Positions 18,015-26,824 of a stretch of DNA of 57,891 bases are shown piece after piece. This DNA comes from Pseudoalteromonas rubra. Lineage in GTDB: Bacteria > Pseudomonadota > Gammaproteobacteria > Enterobacterales > Alteromonadaceae. Location of the stretch: NCBI RefSeq assembly GCF_005887115.1, contig NZ_PNCJ01000003.1, forward strand, positions 1 through 57,891, in the 5' to 3' direction. Below the pieces are notes generated by a model, which did not search any database, was not told the origin of the DNA, and saw nothing but the letters and a program-made list of their open reading frames with translations. Within the stretch, counting starts at the first letter, position 1. Each line of letters starts with the position of its first letter. The position numbers and the translations under genes were made by a program.

Positions 18015-19046
18015 ATGATTAAGGTATTGATAGTTGACGACTCCCCATCTCTCAGAGCGATATTAACGGCAGTTCTGGAGGCTGCCGATGATATTAAGGT
18101 GGTTGGCGCTGCAGAAGACCCTTATCAGGCACGAGATATGATTAAGCAACTAAACCCTGATGTGTTAACGCTGGATATAGAAATGCCGAAAATGAACGGG
18201 TTGAGCTTTCTTAAAAACCTTATGCGATTGCGCCCTATGCCGGTGATTATGCTATCGACCTTAACACAACAGGGCTCTCCCGCGACACTTGAGGCGCTTG
18301 AACTGGGTGCAATCGATTTTATTGCTAAGCCAACCTCCAATGTCGCTGAGAAACTCAATGCCTACGCAGAGAAACTACATCAGAAAATAAGAATTGCTCG
18401 TCAGGCCAATCTCTACGCGTTTCGTGTAGCAAAAGATGCCAGTCAAATGCCCGTGTCTCAGCATGCGCAGTTTAAAAGCAGCGCTGTTTTGGCATTGGGG
18501 GCATCTACCGGTGGTACCGAAGCGCTGCGTGAGGTTTTGGTACGTTTACCCAAACATTGCCCTCCCATTGTAATCGCACAGCATATTCCACCTGTGTTTA
18601 GTACTTCGTTTGCGTTGCGCATGGACCGATGTTGCGATGTGCATGTGAAAGAAGCTGAGGACGGTGATGTCCTTATGCCTGGCCATGTGTTTATTGCACC
18701 AGGAGATATGCACCTTAAAATCGTTCAAAAAAATGGACGCTTACAGTGTCACCTTTGTCAGAGCGAGAAAGTTAACCGGCATCGGCCATCTGTTGATGTG
18801 TTGTTTGATTCTTTGCTGCCGTGGGCCAAGCAAGTGAGTGCAGGCCTGTTAACCGGTATGGGCAGTGATGGTGCAGCAGCTTTATTGCGTCTGAGAGAGG
18901 CCGGGGCAAAAACGCTTGCACAGGACGAAGCCACATCGGTTGTGTGGGGCATGCCCCGAGCCGCCGTTGAAATCCAGGCGGCTGAGAAAGTGGTTCCCTT
19001 GTCTAAAGTGACAATGGAGTTGCTTAACGCTGTGAAGCGTCAGTAA
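18015..19046 (+). CDS. cheB: Protein-glutamate methylesterase CheB
   Basis: CheB removes receptor methyl groups when phosphorylated. The 343-residue protein has a receiver domain with D54 in TLDIEMPKMNG and a lysine in AKPTS, a linker, and the methylesterase domain with the catalytic triad S164 (GASTGG), H190 (AQHIPP) and D285 (GMGSDGA). It closes the operon. Its 3' end overlaps the convergent deacetylase gene by 23 nt. Confidence 0.96.
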   Translation: MIKVLIVDDSPSLRAILTAVLEAADDIKVVGAAEDPYQARDMIKQLNPDVLTLDIEMPKMNGLSFLKNLMRLRPMPVIMLSTLTQQGSPATLEALELGAIDFIAKPTSNVAEKLNAYAEKLHQKIRIARQANLYAFRVAKDASQMPVSQHAQFKSSAVLALGASTGGTEALREVLVRLPKHCPPIVIAQHIPPVFSTSFALRMDRCCDVHVKEAEDGDVLMPGHVFIAPGDMHLKIVQKNGRLQCHLCQSEKVNRHRPSVDVLFDSLLPWAKQVSAGLLTGMGSDGAAALLRLREAGAKTLAQDEATSVVWGMPRAAVEIQAAEKVVPLSKVTMELLNAVKRQ

Positions 19047-20070
19047 TAACCCACGGCTGCGAGTACCAATAGAACTGCCCGCTAAAGCGTTTAGACGGTG
19101 CTGTACAATTGTATCGAGAACGGCCATTCGGTAAAGGTTTGGTGGTTGTAATGGTCACGGTCTTTGTTCCCTGCCAAGTTAAATCTGCTTTGCCTAACCC
19201 TGACACGAAACAAGCAAACTGGTTTTGGTAGAAATCCATCTCTTTAAAAGTCAGTGTGATTGATGGGGTCCGATTAACCGTGACCGAGTCCTGATAGTCA
19301 GCTTTGGCAAGTGAAAATGCCAGCGAGTACAGTTTGGTTTTCAAGGTGTTTAAATTGGCATAAATGCCGGATGCAGGAAATCGTGGCAGCCGGGTAAAGT
19401 CTGAGTCTGGCCCCACCGCACCGGAATGTTGCCCAATCCCAACCAGACCAAGTTCCGCGATCAGCTCCTGTAAAGGACGATCGAACTCGCCGTAGGGATA
19501 AGCGATATAAGGTAAGTCATGACCTATTTCTTCTTTGATCCTGGCTTGTGACCAAACCAAATCCTGACGGATCCGGCTCCGCCATTGCGCCTGACTTTCT
19601 CCTGCCTTTTTGAGGTGTAAATAGTCATGTTGCGCACTGTGGTTGGCGATTAATGCGCCGCGATTTGACAGTGCTCGTAGTTGTTCCCAGCTCATGACGT
19701 AGCCTTTCTTTTCATCGATAAGCTTAGGATTAACAAAAATTGTATAAGGGTAGCCAAACTGTTCAAGTACAGGTGCCGCGGCTTCCATATTGTTCAGGTA
19801 GCCATCATCAAAGGTGATGGCGACTGTTTTAGGCGGCAGGGTTTTTCCCGCTTGTAGCTGCTGAATCAGTTCATTTAACGCAATAACTGAGAACTGCTCC
19901 GACTTAAGAAAATTCAGGTGCTGGCGAAAAGTTGCTTCACTGACGCTGGTCACTGCCGGCAGTTTTTCACTGACATGATGATATTGTAGAATGACCGCGG
20001 CCAGACCTGTTCGGGTATTGAATAAAACGAGTATAAGAACTAATACATGAAACCACTTAATCGAGCGCAT
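19024..20070 (-). CDS. Polysaccharide deacetylase family protein, exported
   Basis: These NodB-fold hydrolases remove acetyl groups from polysaccharides. The 348-residue product has a signal peptide or anchor (about 4-23, ending GLAA), then VILQYHHVSE, the metal motif ITFDDGY, NHSAQHDYL as the H-x(3)-H motif, and YPYGEF. A C-terminal ~110-residue part is not recognised. The ATG at 20070 has a good GGGAAG site; the one at 20082 does not. The gene overlaps the divergent MATE gene by 24 nt at its 5' end and cheB by 23 nt at its 3' end. Substrate unknown. Confidence 0.88.
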   Translation of the reverse strand: MRSIKWFHVLVLILVLFNTRTGLAAVILQYHHVSEKLPAVTSVSEATFRQHLNFLKSEQFSVIALNELIQQLQAGKTLPPKTVAITFDDGYLNNMEAAAPVLEQFGYPYTIFVNPKLIDEKKGYVMSWEQLRALSNRGALIANHSAQHDYLHLKKAGESQAQWRSRIRQDLVWSQARIKEEIGHDLPYIAYPYGEFDRPLQELIAELGLVGIGQHSGAVGPDSDFTRLPRFPASGIYANLNTLKTKLYSLAFSLAKADYQDSVTVNRTPSITLTFKEMDFYQNQFACFVSGLGKADLTWQGTKTVTITTTKPLPNGRSRYNCTAPSKRFSGQFYWYSQPWVITDASQR

Positions 20071-21378
20071 ACTTCCCACCATTTTCAGTTGCTTGCTATT
20101 GCTGCTCCGATGATTTTATCAAATATCTCGGTGCCCCTGTTAGGGTTAGTTGATACTGCAGTCATCGGTCATTTGAGTGACGCATATTATCTTGCCGGGA
20201 TAGCACTGGGTTCTGGCAGTATCGCTTTGCTGTTTTGGCTGGCCAGTTTTCTGCGTATGAGTACTACGGGGGAGATTGCCCAGGCATATGGTCAGCAAGA
20301 CTCGGGTCGGGCGCTACAGTCACTTTCAGCCAGTATGAGCTTTGCCCTTGCATTTTCTTTGTTGCTGATTGTATGTACGCCGTGGTTGCTTGAGCTCATC
20401 GCGGTGTTGTCCGGGGCAACATCTCAGGTGCTTAATCAAGCCGAGGTGTACTTCTCCATTAGAATTTATAGTGCGCCAGCGGCCATGCTAAATCTGGTGA
20501 TGCTTGGGTTTATGCTGGGGATGCAATATGGGCGTGGTCCTTTCTATGTGGTGTTGTTTACTAATATCGTTAATATAGTGCTGGATGTACTGTTTGTGGT
20601 GGTGCTGGGTTTTGCCGTTGCAGGTGCTGCCTGGGCATCAGTGATTGCAGACTATTCGGCGCTGGTATTGTCTTGCTGTTTGCTTCGCAAGGTGCTGAAC
20701 GATGCTGGCTGGCAGTGGCAGATCAAAGTTCCTCACCGACAAGAAGTACAGCGCCTGCTGCACCTGAATCGTGATATCTTCATTCGTTCACTCATGCTGC
20801 AGCTGTGTTTTAGCTTTATGACCTTTTATGGTGCAAGGCTGGGTGAAGACATTTTGGCTGCCAATGCGGTGTTGCTGAATTTTCTGATGCTGGTGAGCTT
20901 TGCAATGGATGGCATAGCCTATGCGGTCGAAGCGAAAGTCGGCCAGGCGAAAGGTGCCCGGGATCTGTCTATGTTAAGGCGCTGGGTCCGGATCAGTTGC
21001 CTCTGGGCTAGTTGCTTTGCACTGTTATACACTGGGATGTTTGCTCTATTTGGTCCGTATGTAATTGGTTTATTGACGGATATTCCTGCTGTTATCGATA
21101 CTGCGCAAATATATTTGCCCTGGTTGATCGTGCTTCCATTAATTGCAACAAGCTGCTTTTTGTTTGATGGTGTTTTCGTCGGCCTGACCCGCGCAAAAGA
21201 AATGCGCAACAGTATGTTATTGTCTGCTGTGCTTGGGTTCTTCGTACCGTTCTGGCTGGTTCAGCATTGGGGTAATCATGGCTTGTGGTTTGCCATGAGT
21301 TGCTTTATGGCAGTGAGGGGGCTGACCCTGATACTGAAGTACCGACTGCTGAGTGTCAGGCAGCAGTTGCTGGAGTAG
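20047..21378 (+). CDS. MATE-family exporter, DinF type
   Basis: MATE transporters expel drugs or metabolites in exchange for sodium or protons. The 443-residue protein has twelve predicted helices; the N-terminus matches the DinF subfamily (PMILSNISVPLLGLVDTAVIGHL). In E. coli dinF follows lexA and is SOS-induced, but here lexA is 18 kb away and no LexA box was seen upstream. The ATG at 20047 lies inside the coding start of the divergent deacetylase gene, and its ribosome site is weak. Other possible starts are downstream, but conservation begins very early, so 20047 is likely near correct. Confidence 0.9.
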   Translation: MKPLNRAHTSHHFQLLAIAAPMILSNISVPLLGLVDTAVIGHLSDAYYLAGIALGSGSIALLFWLASFLRMSTTGEIAQAYGQQDSGRALQSLSASMSFALAFSLLLIVCTPWLLELIAVLSGATSQVLNQAEVYFSIRIYSAPAAMLNLVMLGFMLGMQYGRGPFYVVLFTNIVNIVLDVLFVVVLGFAVAGAAWASVIADYSALVLSCCLLRKVLNDAGWQWQIKVPHRQEVQRLLHLNRDIFIRSLMLQLCFSFMTFYGARLGEDILAANAVLLNFLMLVSFAMDGIAYAVEAKVGQAKGARDLSMLRRWVRISCLWASCFALLYTGMFALFGPYVIGLLTDIPAVIDTAQIYLPWLIVLPLIATSCFLFDGVFVGLTRAKEMRNSMLLSAVLGFFVPFWLVQHWGNHGLWFAMSCFMAVRGLTLILKYRLLSVRQQLLE

Positions 21379-21401
21379 GTATGTGAGTGGAAAGCGGTGA
21401 G

Positions 21402-21674
21402 CTATTCTTCAAAGGCTTTTTTGGCTGCCGCTTTGGCTGATTCGCGTGCAGATAACACCTGAGAAAAGCGATTCGCGAAAATACCCAGATAACCATAACC
21501 GGCAATACTCAGCGCGGGCAGGAGAATGATCACACCAGGTATTTGCAACCAGGGTTGAAAAAAATAGCCCAAGGCAATGAGCATCATACTCAGGGCAAAT
21601 AAGGCAAGCCCTGAGAGGAAGAATCGCAGGCTACGCTTAGGGTGCGACCCTAAGCGATACATTAAATGCCGCAT
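21402..21674 (-). CDS. Small two-helix membrane protein
   Basis: The 90-residue product is not recognised. Its N-terminus is basic (MRHLMYRLGSHPKRS), followed by two close membrane helices (about 16-37 and 43-65) and a cytoplasmic-like tail rich in A, K and E. It begins 6 nt after nfuA on the same strand, so it is probably co-transcribed with it. Nothing in the sequence ties it to iron-sulfur work. Confidence 0.75.
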   Translation of the reverse strand: MRHLMYRLGSHPKRSLRFFLSGLALFALSMMLIALGYFFQPWLQIPGVIILLPALSIAGYGYLGIFANRFSQVLSARESAKAAAKKAFEE

Positions 21675-21680
21675 AAGGAA

Positions 21681-22256
21681 TTAATAGTATGAGTGATCAC
21701 CGCGTGAGTGCTCGGTGATATCACGTACGCCCGTGATTTCCTCGAACTTAGCGATCATTTCTTTTTCGATACCTTCTTTAAGTGTGACATCGATCATGGA
21801 GCAGCCGTTACAACCGCCACCGAATTGTAATACGGCAACGCCCTCAGCCGTGATCTCTACCAGGCTGACCTGGCCACCGTGATTGGCTAATTGAGGGTTT
21901 ACTTCAGTGACCAGCATATGTTCTACACGTTCTTCCAGTGACGCGTTGTTGCTGAGTTTTTTCGCTTTCGCGTTTGGCGCTTTAAGGGTCAGTTGACTGC
22001 CCATTTTATCAGTGACAAAGTCGATCTCTGCTTCTTCAAGGAAGGGGGCACTTTCGGCGTCGACAACGGCATCAAATCCATTGAACGGTAAACGGATGTC
22101 GCTGTCTTCAACGGCATCTGCTGGGCAATATGAAACGCCGCACTCAGCCTGAGCTGTACCTGGGTTTACGACGAATACACGTATGTTTGTACCATCGGCT
22201 TGATCGGCCAATAGCTTGGCAAAGTGTGACTGAGCTGTCTCTGAAATTGTGATCAT
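21681..22256 (-). CDS. nfuA: Fe-S biogenesis protein NfuA
   Basis: NfuA carries a 4Fe-4S cluster to client enzymes. The 191-residue length equals E. coli NfuA. An N-terminal degenerate A-type domain (1 to about 95) lacks the usual carrier cysteine triad, and the C-terminal Nfu domain has the cluster motif GGGCNGCSM with C149 and C152. It is divergent from the M14 peptidase gene across a 155-nt gap. In enterobacteria nfuA neighbours comF and bioH; here a peptidase gene separates them. Confidence 0.96.
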   Translation of the reverse strand: MITISETAQSHFAKLLADQADGTNIRVFVVNPGTAQAECGVSYCPADAVEDSDIRLPFNGFDAVVDAESAPFLEEAEIDFVTDKMGSQLTLKAPNAKAKKLSNNASLEERVEHMLVTEVNPQLANHGGQVSLVEITAEGVAVLQFGGGCNGCSMIDVTLKEGIEKEMIAKFEEITGVRDITEHSRGDHSYY

Positions 22257-22411
22257 AATCTACGCTATACTTGACTAAATTACTCGGTTAATCCCTATGA
22301 TACTCCCCTCATCTTGTTGTAGCTAGTGTTGGGCGTAAAAATTTGCAGCAACTCGAGCCTCATTGCTAGCGTACTGACTGGTCAAGAATTGCCGGAGTAG
22401 ATGGAGTAACT

Positions 22412-24946
22412 ATGTATCGCCTGTTAATTGTGCTGTGTATGTTGAGTTTGCAACTCAGCGCTAAGCCACTGAGTTTTTATTTTGATGACACACAACAATT
22501 TGATCCACTTATTCCTAAACCACATGAGGTATTGGGGTATGAGGTTGGCGAGTGGCATGTACGTCCGGAACAATTGTTCCACTACTTAAGCAAGCTGGCA
22601 GAGGTTAGTCCGCGGATATCGATTAAGACCATAGGCCACAGTCATGAACATCGGCCACTGATCTTGCTGACCATTGCCAATGAAAACCGGCTAAAAGATA
22701 TAGAAGCAGTAAAAAATGCACACCTGAGCGCGCTTGAGCAGCCACAGCCTCGCAAAGAGGCGCCGGCCATTGTCTGGCTCGGTTATAGTGTTCACGGCAA
22801 TGAACCGTCGGGCAGTAACACGGCCATGCTGGTGGCTTACTACCTGGCGGCTGCTCAGGGGGAGAAAATAGATGCTTTGTTGCGCGATACCGTGATATTG
22901 CTAGACCCATCACTGAATCCGGACGGATTAGCGCGGTTTGCTAACTGGGCCAACAGTCATCGCGGTCAGGTATTATCAAGCGACCCTCAACACAGAGAGC
23001 ATGTTGAAGGCTGGCCCTCTGGCAGAACCAATCATTATTGGTTTGACTTAAATCGGGACTGGCTGTTGCTACAACATCCAGAATCACAGGCACGGATCGC
23101 AGCATTTCATGAGTGGAAGCCAAATGTTTTAGCTGATTTTCACGAAATGGGCCCTAACTCAAGTTATTTTTTCCAGCCAGGGATCCCATCGCGTACACAC
23201 CCGCTGACACCCGAACGCAACCAAAGTTTAACTTCGGCCATTGGTCAGTTTCATGCTGATGCACTGGATCAGACCGGTCAGCTGTATTTTACACAGGAGA
23301 GCTTTGATGACTTTTACTACGGCAAAGGGTCAACCTACCCAGATATCAATGGAGCTGTGGGTATTCTGTTTGAGCAGGCCAGTAGTCGTGGTCATGCACA
23401 GGAAACCATTAACGGCTTGCTGACCTTTCCACAGACGATAAAGAACCAACTTATTACTTCATTTTCAACAATTCACGGAGCAGCTGCGAACCGTCAGGCA
23501 CTACTTGATTACCAGCAGCACTTTTATTCAAGTGCCCTCAAAGAAGCTAAACAACAAGACTTTCAGGGATACGTGGTGTCGGCAGGTAAAGACCCATATC
23601 GGTTGAAGCAGTTTGTTGCACTTCTGAGCCAGCATCAGGTGAAGGCGTATCGACTGGAAAAGCCGTTGAAGATTAAGGCACATCAGTTTAAGGCTGGGGA
23701 TCTTTACATTCCATTGGCGCAGCCTCAGGTTCGCCTCATCCTGGCCATGTTTAGTGAACAAACGCATTTTAAAGACAATACATTTTACGATGTATCGGGA
23801 TGGACCTTGCCGCATGCCTACGATCTGGACTTTGCGCAGGTCACCAGTAGTTGGGGCCTGAATGTCAGCGACACTCAGTGGCAGTCGGCCGTCTTGAGTG
23901 AATCAGAACCGTTGCCCGGCAAAGCGTACGCTTATGCTTTTTCATGGCAGCATTATCTTGCACCTAAGTTACTCAACCTTCTATTGACACAAGGGTTGGA
24001 AGCGCGTGTTGCATTGCAGTCATTCACTGCCAGATTGGCAAGCGGAGAACAACATTTTGATGCTGGCACGATAGTGATCCCTGCGGGGTTGCAAAACCAG
24101 GATGACTGGCAGCACTTGCTGACAAAGCAGGCGACGGAACTCGGTATTCCACTTACAGCCATCAGCTCGGGTCTGACGCCGCAGGGTATTGATTTAGGTT
24201 CCCGTCGTATGATGCCACTGCGCAAGCCAGAAGTACTATTGGTGGGTGGTCAGGGTACCAGCCAGTATGAAGTGGGCGAAGTCTGGTACCACCTCGACAG
24301 ACATGTGGGGATTGCGCCAAGCATCATTGAGCTGCATCGTCTTGAACGGGTTGATCTGAGTCGCTATAGCCACATTATACTGGCCGATGGACGCTATTCA
24401 GCGCTGAGTAAAAAAGCGCAAGCTGCCATTATCAGCTGGGTCCATAAAGGCGGTGTTATTTGGGGTCATAAGCGCGGTGCGCAGTGGCTGATAGAGCACC
24501 AGTTGCTCAATGCCAAGGTCATCGGCAGCAAAGAAATGCGCGAGACGTTTGATACGAAGGGACTGCGTTTTGAAGACAAAGAACAGCTGGCTGCACAACA
24601 GCGTATTGCAGGCGCCATTTTTGAGACTCACTTAGATCTTTCTCATCCGCTGGCATTCGGTTTTGAGAACAGTGCCTTACCTGTATTCAAAAATAGCAGC
24701 TGGGTGATTGAGCCCAATGAAGCTCCGTTCCTCGATGTAGCAATGTATCAACAACAGCCGCTACTTGCGGGTTATGCCGACGATCGCAATGTCTCACAAA
24801 TCGCAAAATCGGTCGCTCTGGTCGCTGACAGCTATGGAAAAGGAGTGGTAATAGCGATGACGGACAACCCTGTTTTTCGCGGTTTCTGGTATGGGAGCAG
24901 CCGATTGTTTAATAATGCGCTCTTTTTCGCACACGCGGTTCATTAG
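22412..24946 (+). CDS. M14-family zinc carboxypeptidase, exported
   Basis: The 844-residue product has a signal peptide (about 1-17) and an M14 peptidase domain near 45-370. SVHGNEPSG gives the HxxE zinc ligands, DPSLNPDGLARFANW and FDLNRDW are substrate-pocket motifs, DFHEMGPN gives a further histidine, and FEQASSRG holds the likely catalytic glutamate. The C-terminal ~470 residues include a glutamine-amidotransferase-like fold by appearance (HIILADGRYS, GGVIWGHKRGAQWL). It likely trims peptides in the periplasm or outside; the substrate is unknown. A GGAG site precedes the ATG. It overlaps the convergent comF by 4 nt. Confidence 0.88.
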   Translation: MYRLLIVLCMLSLQLSAKPLSFYFDDTQQFDPLIPKPHEVLGYEVGEWHVRPEQLFHYLSKLAEVSPRISIKTIGHSHEHRPLILLTIANENRLKDIEAVKNAHLSALEQPQPRKEAPAIVWLGYSVHGNEPSGSNTAMLVAYYLAAAQGEKIDALLRDTVILLDPSLNPDGLARFANWANSHRGQVLSSDPQHREHVEGWPSGRTNHYWFDLNRDWLLLQHPESQARIAAFHEWKPNVLADFHEMGPNSSYFFQPGIPSRTHPLTPERNQSLTSAIGQFHADALDQTGQLYFTQESFDDFYYGKGSTYPDINGAVGILFEQASSRGHAQETINGLLTFPQTIKNQLITSFSTIHGAAANRQALLDYQQHFYSSALKEAKQQDFQGYVVSAGKDPYRLKQFVALLSQHQVKAYRLEKPLKIKAHQFKAGDLYIPLAQPQVRLILAMFSEQTHFKDNTFYDVSGWTLPHAYDLDFAQVTSSWGLNVSDTQWQSAVLSESEPLPGKAYAYAFSWQHYLAPKLLNLLLTQGLEARVALQSFTARLASGEQHFDAGTIVIPAGLQNQDDWQHLLTKQATELGIPLTAISSGLTPQGIDLGSRRMMPLRKPEVLLVGGQGTSQYEVGEVWYHLDRHVGIAPSIIELHRLERVDLSRYSHIILADGRYSALSKKAQAAIISWVHKGGVIWGHKRGAQWLIEHQLLNAKVIGSKEMRETFDTKGLRFEDKEQLAAQQRIAGAIFETHLDLSHPLAFGFENSALPVFKNSSWVIEPNEAPFLDVAMYQQQPLLAGYADDRNVSQIAKSVALVADSYGKGVVIAMTDNPVFRGFWYGSSRLFNNALFFAHAVH

Positions 24947-25617
24947 GCCGGTGTCAGACAGGTAGCACATGCCCAGATCTGTTCAGCGCCAGCGTGTTGG
25001 CAGAGCTGGGCGGCTGCATTTAAGGTTGCCCCTGTGGTGATCACATCGTCAACCAACAAAATACGCTTGCCAACCAGCGTTCCCGATAAAGTAAAAGCCT
25101 GACGCTGGTTTTGCAATCGTGCCCTGCGATTTAACGTTTGCTGGGCTCGGGTCATGCGTTTCGATAAAACAGGCAGAATGGATAGCTGGGGTTCAAGTAC
25201 TCGGCCCCAGGTCTGCATCACCTGATTAAAGCCACGATTGATCAGGCGATGTTTAGGTAAAGGGATAATAATGGCGGCATCCGCATCAATCAGTTGCTCC
25301 TCACAGTAGCACTGCCACTGATGTGTGATGACCTGACGCAGTAAGCTGGCTGCATGGTTCCTCTGATGTAGTTTTAATTCACATAACCAACGTTTTAGTG
25401 CACCACGATACCAACCACAGGCGATCAGTCCATCACAATTGGGCAAGCTGAACTGTGCTTGTATATCAGGGCGTAATAGCAGGTTCCCCTCTGCGGGAGA
25501 GAAAAGAGGCAGGGCCTCCAGACATGCTGTGCACAGGTCAGTGGTGTCTGTTGGGCAGCGGCAACAAGCGCACTGGCAGGGGAACAGAGTCTGTGTGATT
25601 GCACGGGATAATGACAT
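24943..25617 (-). CDS. comF: ComF family protein (GntX-like phosphoribosyltransferase fold)
   Basis: ComF-like proteins are linked to DNA uptake and use; the exact reaction is not known. An N-terminal cysteine cluster (CQCACCRCPTDTTDLCTAC) probably binds zinc, and the phosphoribosyltransferase motif is LLVDDVITTGATL. The ATG at 25617 has GGA five bases upstream and fits the usual N-terminus; the frame from 25644 adds nine residues without support. It is divergent from bioH with about 57 nt between, an arrangement typical of gammaproteobacteria. Confidence 0.9.
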   Translation of the reverse strand: MSLSRAITQTLFPCQCACCRCPTDTTDLCTACLEALPLFSPAEGNLLLRPDIQAQFSLPNCDGLIACGWYRGALKRWLCELKLHQRNHAASLLRQVITHQWQCYCEEQLIDADAAIIIPLPKHRLINRGFNQVMQTWGRVLEPQLSILPVLSKRMTRAQQTLNRRARLQNQRQAFTLSGTLVGKRILLVDDVITTGATLNAAAQLCQHAGAEQIWACATCLTPA

Positions 25618-25674
25618 TGCTTTCCATCCTTGAATCGCTATCATAGCGACAAGTTTGGTTGAGGAAGTGAGTTA

Positions 25675-26412
25675 ATGCAAAGCGAAATTGTCCTATTGCA
25701 CGGCTGGGGAATGAATAAACAAGTATGGCAGCTGAGTGTTGAACAGCTTCAGCAGACGCAGGCTTTGCCCGTTCGTGCGATCAATTTACCAGGCTTTGGT
25801 GGCGCGGCATTTCCTGAACACATCTCCACCTTAGATGAGGTTGCAGATGACATTGCAGCTCAGTTGGGCAATGATTCAGTGCTGGTTGGCTGGTCTCTGG
25901 GTGGACTTGTGGCCCTTAATCTGGCGCATCGATATCCGGAAAAAGTCGCCAAACTCGTGCTGGTGGCATCTAATCCCTGCTTTGTGGAGCAGCCTGACTG
26001 GCCTGGGATTAAACCGAAAGTGCTGGCAGGGTTTAAACAAGCACTGGCAGATGACAGTGCCAAAACCATAGAGCGATTTCTTGCGATTCAGGCTATGGGC
26101 AGCGAACATGCCCGGGATGACATTAAACAATTGCGTCAGCTGTTAAGTCAGCTACCGGCCCCGAATGCCAACGCGCTCAGCCTAGGGCTGGATGCATTAC
26201 AAAGCTGTGATTACCGCTCTGAGTTTGGCGCGCTCAGTCAGCCTGTATTCGGGCTTTTTGGTCGCCTAGATGCACTGGTACCGAGCGATGTGATTGAGCG
26301 AATGGCTGCACTCAATCCGCAGTTTAAAGCGCTTACCTTTTCCAAAGCATCACATGCACCGTTTATTTCCCACAAAGACGAGTTTGTTACTCATTTAAAA
26401 TCAATTCTTTAG
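25675..26412 (+). CDS. bioH: Pimeloyl-ACP methyl ester carboxylesterase BioH
   Basis: BioH cleaves the methyl ester of pimeloyl-ACP, ending pimelate synthesis for biotin. The 245-residue alpha/beta hydrolase has the nucleophile S74 in VGWSLGG, D199 in FGRLDALVP and H227 in SKASHAPF, plus HGWGMNKQVW near the N-terminus. Length and motifs match the E. coli enzyme. No other biotin genes are in the window. A terminator follows. Confidence 0.94.
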   Translation: MQSEIVLLHGWGMNKQVWQLSVEQLQQTQALPVRAINLPGFGGAAFPEHISTLDEVADDIAAQLGNDSVLVGWSLGGLVALNLAHRYPEKVAKLVLVASNPCFVEQPDWPGIKPKVLAGFKQALADDSAKTIERFLAIQAMGSEHARDDIKQLRQLLSQLPAPNANALSLGLDALQSCDYRSEFGALSQPVFGLFGRLDALVPSDVIERMAALNPQFKALTFSKASHAPFISHKDEFVTHLKSIL

Positions 26413-26424
26413 TTTTCTACAATG

Positions 26425-26460
26425 AAAAAAGCGGCAATTTTTTGCCGCCTTTACTTTATT
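26425..26460 (+). terminator. Terminator after bioH
   Basis: GCGGCA (26431-26436) pairs with TGCCGC (26443-26448) across a six-base loop, preceded by A6 and followed by CTTTACTTTATTT. Confidence 0.75.
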
Positions 26461-26515
26461 TCGTCTATAAATTGAGCAATAATTAGGTTGAGATTTTCTA
26501 ACTTTAGGGCGAGAT

Positions 26516-26824
26516 ATGGCAGTCAATGATATCCTCAATGCAGGTGTTCAGGGTTTTGAGTTTGCCCGCCAAAGTGCCGAGCAAGCCGCAGCCGACATTA
26601 ATAAGGCAACACTGGACCAGCAGAGCGAGCAGCAGGTTGCACAGCAACGACAACTTCAGGGCGCATCCAGTAATGAAGGCGTCACCGCACCTGTGGGACA
26701 ACCTCCCAGGTTAGACGAAGCCGTGGTTGACCTAAAGGTAGCAGAATTTAACGCCAAAGCGAACGCGCAGACTATTCGCACAGCCGACGAAGTATTGGGT
26801 ACTTTGATTGATATTAAAGTGTAA
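26516..26824 (+). CDS. Small protein with flagellar rod-like N- and C-terminal motifs
   Basis: The 102-residue product is not a named protein to me. Its end, EFNAKANAQTIRTADEVLGTLIDIKV, follows the C-terminal motif of axial flagellar proteins (rod and hook, roughly NAxxIxTADEMLGxLLDI). Its start, NDILNAGVQGFEFARQ followed by AAADINKAT, resembles their N-terminal helix. Between them is only a Q-rich linker, so it looks like a rod protein without its central domain, near FliE in size. There is no signal peptide. It is coupled to the next gene by a TAATG overlap. Function is inferred only. Confidence 0.8.
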   Translation: MAVNDILNAGVQGFEFARQSAEQAAADINKATLDQQSEQQVAQQRQLQGASSNEGVTAPVGQPPRLDEAVVDLKVAEFNAKANAQTIRTADEVLGTLIDIKV

